This document shows, one piece after another, positions 62,263 to 64,000 of a DNA stretch of 64,000 bases (positions are counted from its first letter, which is position 1; the number at the start of each line of letters is the position of its first letter). The stretch is from assembly GCF_014649495.1 (NCBI RefSeq), contig NZ_BMTD01000002.1, positions 62,001 through 126,000 of the forward strand, read 5' to 3'. The DNA is from Streptomyces filipinensis (lineage in GTDB: Bacteria; Actinomycetota; Actinomycetes; Streptomycetales; Streptomycetaceae). The notes beneath the pieces were generated by a model that worked only from the letters and a program-made list of their open reading frames with translations, was not told where the DNA came from and ran no database searches. The translations under genes were made by a program, and so were the position numbers.

Positions 62263-62586
62263 ATGGCGTGGCTGCTGGTCATAGTGGCCGGGATTCTGGA
62301 GACCGGTTTCGCCGTGTGTCTGAAGCTCTCGCACGGGTTCACCCGGCTCTGGCCGACGGTCGCCTTCGCCTCCTTCGCCCTCGGCAGCTTCGGGCTGCTG
62401 ACCCTGTCCCTGAGGAAGCTGGACGTCGGCCCCGCGTACGCGGTGTGGACCGGCATCGGCGCGGCCGGCACCGCGATCTACGGCATGGTGTTCCTGGGCG
62501 ACCTCGTCTCCACCCTGAAGATCGTCTCGATCAGCCTGGTCATCATCGGGGTGATCGGCCTGCAGCTGTCGGGCTCGGCGCACTAG
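62263..62586 (+). CDS. SMR-family small multidrug/guanidinium exporter
   Basis: The 107-residue four-helix protein has the essential Glu13 in VAGILETGFAVCLKLSHGFT. Helices: MAWLLVIVAGILETGFAVCL, PTVAFASFALGSFGLLTLSL, AVWTGIGAAGTAIYGMVFLG and KIVSISLVIIGVIGLQLSGS. It is of the SugE/Gdx branch as judged by LKLSHGFT; the alternative is a general cationic exporter of EmrE type. Gdx exporters often sit behind guanidine riboswitches; I looked for one in the 84-bp leader and found none. GGGAGG precedes ATG 62263. Confidence 0.88.
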   Translation: MAWLLVIVAGILETGFAVCLKLSHGFTRLWPTVAFASFALGSFGLLTLSLRKLDVGPAYAVWTGIGAAGTAIYGMVFLGDLVSTLKIVSISLVIIGVIGLQLSGSAH

Positions 62587-62618
62587 GCCCCCAGCCCTTC
62601 GGGCGCTTCCGACGCCCC

Positions 62619-64000
62619 CTACAGCACCTCCCGGGCCCTCGCGAAGTGGCACGCCGCACCGTCGCCCTCGAACTCCGGCACCTCGTGCGCGCACCGCTTG
62701 CGCTCGTCCACCGTCAGATCCGCCTGCAGCGGGCACCGCGCCCGGAACCGGCAGCCGTCGTAGCGGCGGGTCGGACTCGGCGGATCGCCGGGCAGGAGGA
62801 TCCGCGTGCGGTGCCGCTCCCGCGTGGGGTCCGGCACGGGTACGGCCGACAACAGCGCCTGGGTGTACGGGTGCCGGGGCCGGGCGAAGACCTCGTCGAC
62901 CGGCCCCGCCTCGACCGTGCGACCCAGATAGACGACGCTCACCCGGTCGGCGATGTTCCGCACGACGGCGAGGTCGTGGGAGACGAGGAGATACGCCAGG
63001 CCCAGCTCCTCCTTCAGCCGTCGCAGCAGTTCGAGCACCTCGGCCTGTACGGAGACGTCCAGGGCGGACAGGGGTTCGTCCAGGACCAGCAGTTCGGGTT
63101 CGACGGACAGGGCGCGGGCGATACCGACGCGCTGGCGCTGCCCGCCGGAGAACTCGTGCGGGAAGCGGTCGGCGTGGGCGGGTTCGAGGCCGACCTGGGC
63201 GAGGAGTGCGGGCACCCGGCGCGCGATGACGGCCCGGTCGGCGCCCTGGGCGCGCAGCGGCTCGGCGATGATGTCACCGACGGGCATCCGGGGGTCGAGG
63301 GAGGCCATCGGGTCCTGGAAGACGATCTGGATCCGCCGGCGCAGTGCCCTGGCCTCCGCCCTGCCGAGCGTGCCGAGCCGCTGCCCGAACAGCTCCACCG
63401 ACCCCCCTTCGGGCGCGGTGAGTTCGAGCAGTTCGAAGAGGGTGGTCGACTTGCCGGACCCGGATTCGCCGACCAGCGCGAGGGTCTCGCCGCGCCGGAC
63501 GTCGAGGTCCACGCCGTCGACGGCGTACACGGTGCCGCTGCGGCGGCGCACCACGGTACCGGTGTGGACGGGGAACGTGCGGGTGAGGCCTCGTACCGTC
63601 AACACCGGTTCGCCGGTGGCCGGCCGGGGCCGGCGCGGGGTGTCGATGCGGGGGACGGCGGCGAGGAGCTGACGGGTGTAGGGCGCGCGCGGGCGGTCGA
63701 AGACCTCCGTCGCCGTGCCCTGTTCGACGACCCGGCCCTCCCGCATGACGGCGACCCGGTCGGCCAGCCCGGCGATGACGCCGAGATCGTGGCTGACCAG
63801 CAGGACGGCCGCACCGGTCGCCCGCTGGGCGGCACGCAGCACGTCGAGGATCTGGGCCTGGATCGTGACGTCCAGGGCGGTGGTGGGTTCGTCGGCGAGG
63901 ATCAGGTCGGGTTCGGCCGCCATCGCCATGGCGATCATGGCGCGCTGGCGCATGCCGCCGGAGAACTCGTGCGGGAAGGCCCGTGCGCGCAGGGCGGGCT
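62619..64000 (-). CDS. Dual-ATPase peptide/nickel-type ABC transporter protein, partial
   Basis: This gene is read leftward and remains open at the right edge; its N-terminal Walker A lies outside. The first visible part carries the signature FSGGMRQRAMIAMAMA and Walker B LILADEPTTALD of domain 1. Domain 2 is complete: Walker A GESGSGKST, IVFQDPMASLDPRMPV, FSGGQRQRVGIARAL and LLVLDEPLSALDVS. The C-terminal oligopeptide-binding finger has CRFRARCPLQADL. Such DppDF fusions energise dipeptide, nickel or antibiotic import. The rest of the operon should lie to the right of the window. Confidence 0.9.
   Translation of the reverse strand, partial: PALRARAFPHEFSGGMRQRAMIAMAMAAEPDLILADEPTTALDVTIQAQILDVLRAAQRATGAAVLLVSHDLGVIAGLADRVAVMREGRVVEQGTATEVFDRPRAPYTRQLLAAVPRIDTPRRPRPATGEPVLTVRGLTRTFPVHTGTVVRRRSGTVYAVDGVDLDVRRGETLALVGESGSGKSTTLFELLELTAPEGGSVELFGQRLGTLGRAEARALRRRIQIVFQDPMASLDPRMPVGDIIAEPLRAQGADRAVIARRVPALLAQVGLEPAHADRFPHEFSGGQRQRVGIARALSVEPELLVLDEPLSALDVSVQAEVLELLRRLKEELGLAYLLVSHDLAVVRNIADRVSVVYLGRTVEAGPVDEVFARPRHPYTQALLSAVPVPDPTRERHRTRILLPGDPPSPTRRYDGCRFRARCPLQADLTVDERKRCAHEVPEFEGDGAACHFARAREVL

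Overview
The window is high-GC actinomycete DNA and reads as core chromosome of a Streptomyces. Evidence: GTG/ATG starts with GGAGG-type leaders, many 1-4 nt start/stop overlaps, and marker genes typical of the genus (sodN/sodX, dasR, wblE, the sigR-rsrA pair, a sigH-type sigma/anti-sigma pair, epi-isozizaene synthase with CYP170, an EshA-type encapsulin, mctP). The gene order resembles, from memory, the SCO52xx part of the S. coelicolor chromosome. No tRNA, rRNA, CRISPR array or intact insertion sequence was seen.

Region 1 (1-11280, all minus strand) is the most unusual part. One long operon encodes a Trypco1-like (CU044_2847) protein, a trypsin fused to a repeat linker and a VMAP-like C-terminal region, a MoxR AAA ATPase, a large SAV_2336/vWA-like/TPR protein, then a ribosomal peptide module: a 63-aa FxS precursor ending FNNCL, the radical SAM maturase FxsB, a HExxH peptide-modifying protein, and a TIR-domain protein (FxsT-like) cut by the window edge. 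It looks like an NTP-dependent protease/MoxR conflict system joined to a cyclophane-peptide pathway.

Region 2 (11.4-22.2 kb) is housekeeping: a small DUF6104 protein, a PadR-controlled DUF4097 operon, a quinone-oxidoreductase-like enzyme, malic enzyme, a polar amino acid ABC transporter, a methyltransferase, a CGNR zinc-finger protein, and the divergent sodX/sodN nickel superoxide dismutase genes.

Region 3 (22.1-27.7 kb) is a decay zone. The sodN 3' end and its terminator are duplicated as two 76-77 bp direct repeats about 1.1 kb apart. The left repeat overlaps the last 67 codons of a dead tyrosine integrase, and an EF-hand gene lies between the repeats. Beyond are fragments of an FtsX-like permease, an EamA transporter joined in frame to a piece of an XRE regulator and a B3/4-domain gene, a PiT phosphate transporter fragment and a reductase fragment, mixed with intact regulators and VOC proteins.

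Region 4 (27.7-45 kb) holds a polyprenyl synthase next to a family 2B encapsulin shell gene, an amidase, a D-cysteine desulfhydrase-like enzyme, a Na+/H+ antiporter, the rshA/sigH-type stress sigma pair, a lipid kinase, wblE, a PdtaS-type histidine kinase, and a nagB-dasR block with three DasR-type (dre) sites but no dasABC transporter genes. A DUF3311-mctP uptake pair follows.

Region 5 (45-64 kb) starts with tandem NrdR boxes and a cobalamin riboswitch ahead of nrdAB. It continues with the albaflavenone pair (terpene synthase and CYP170), peptide deformylase, two HD/HD-GYP membrane proteins, rsrA-sigR with a matching autoregulated promoter and an in-frame 55-residue N-terminal extension, a hydrolase, an SRAP protein, an M50-like metallopeptidase, aroA, rsgA, an SMR exporter, and a peptide-type ABC ATPase running off the right edge.
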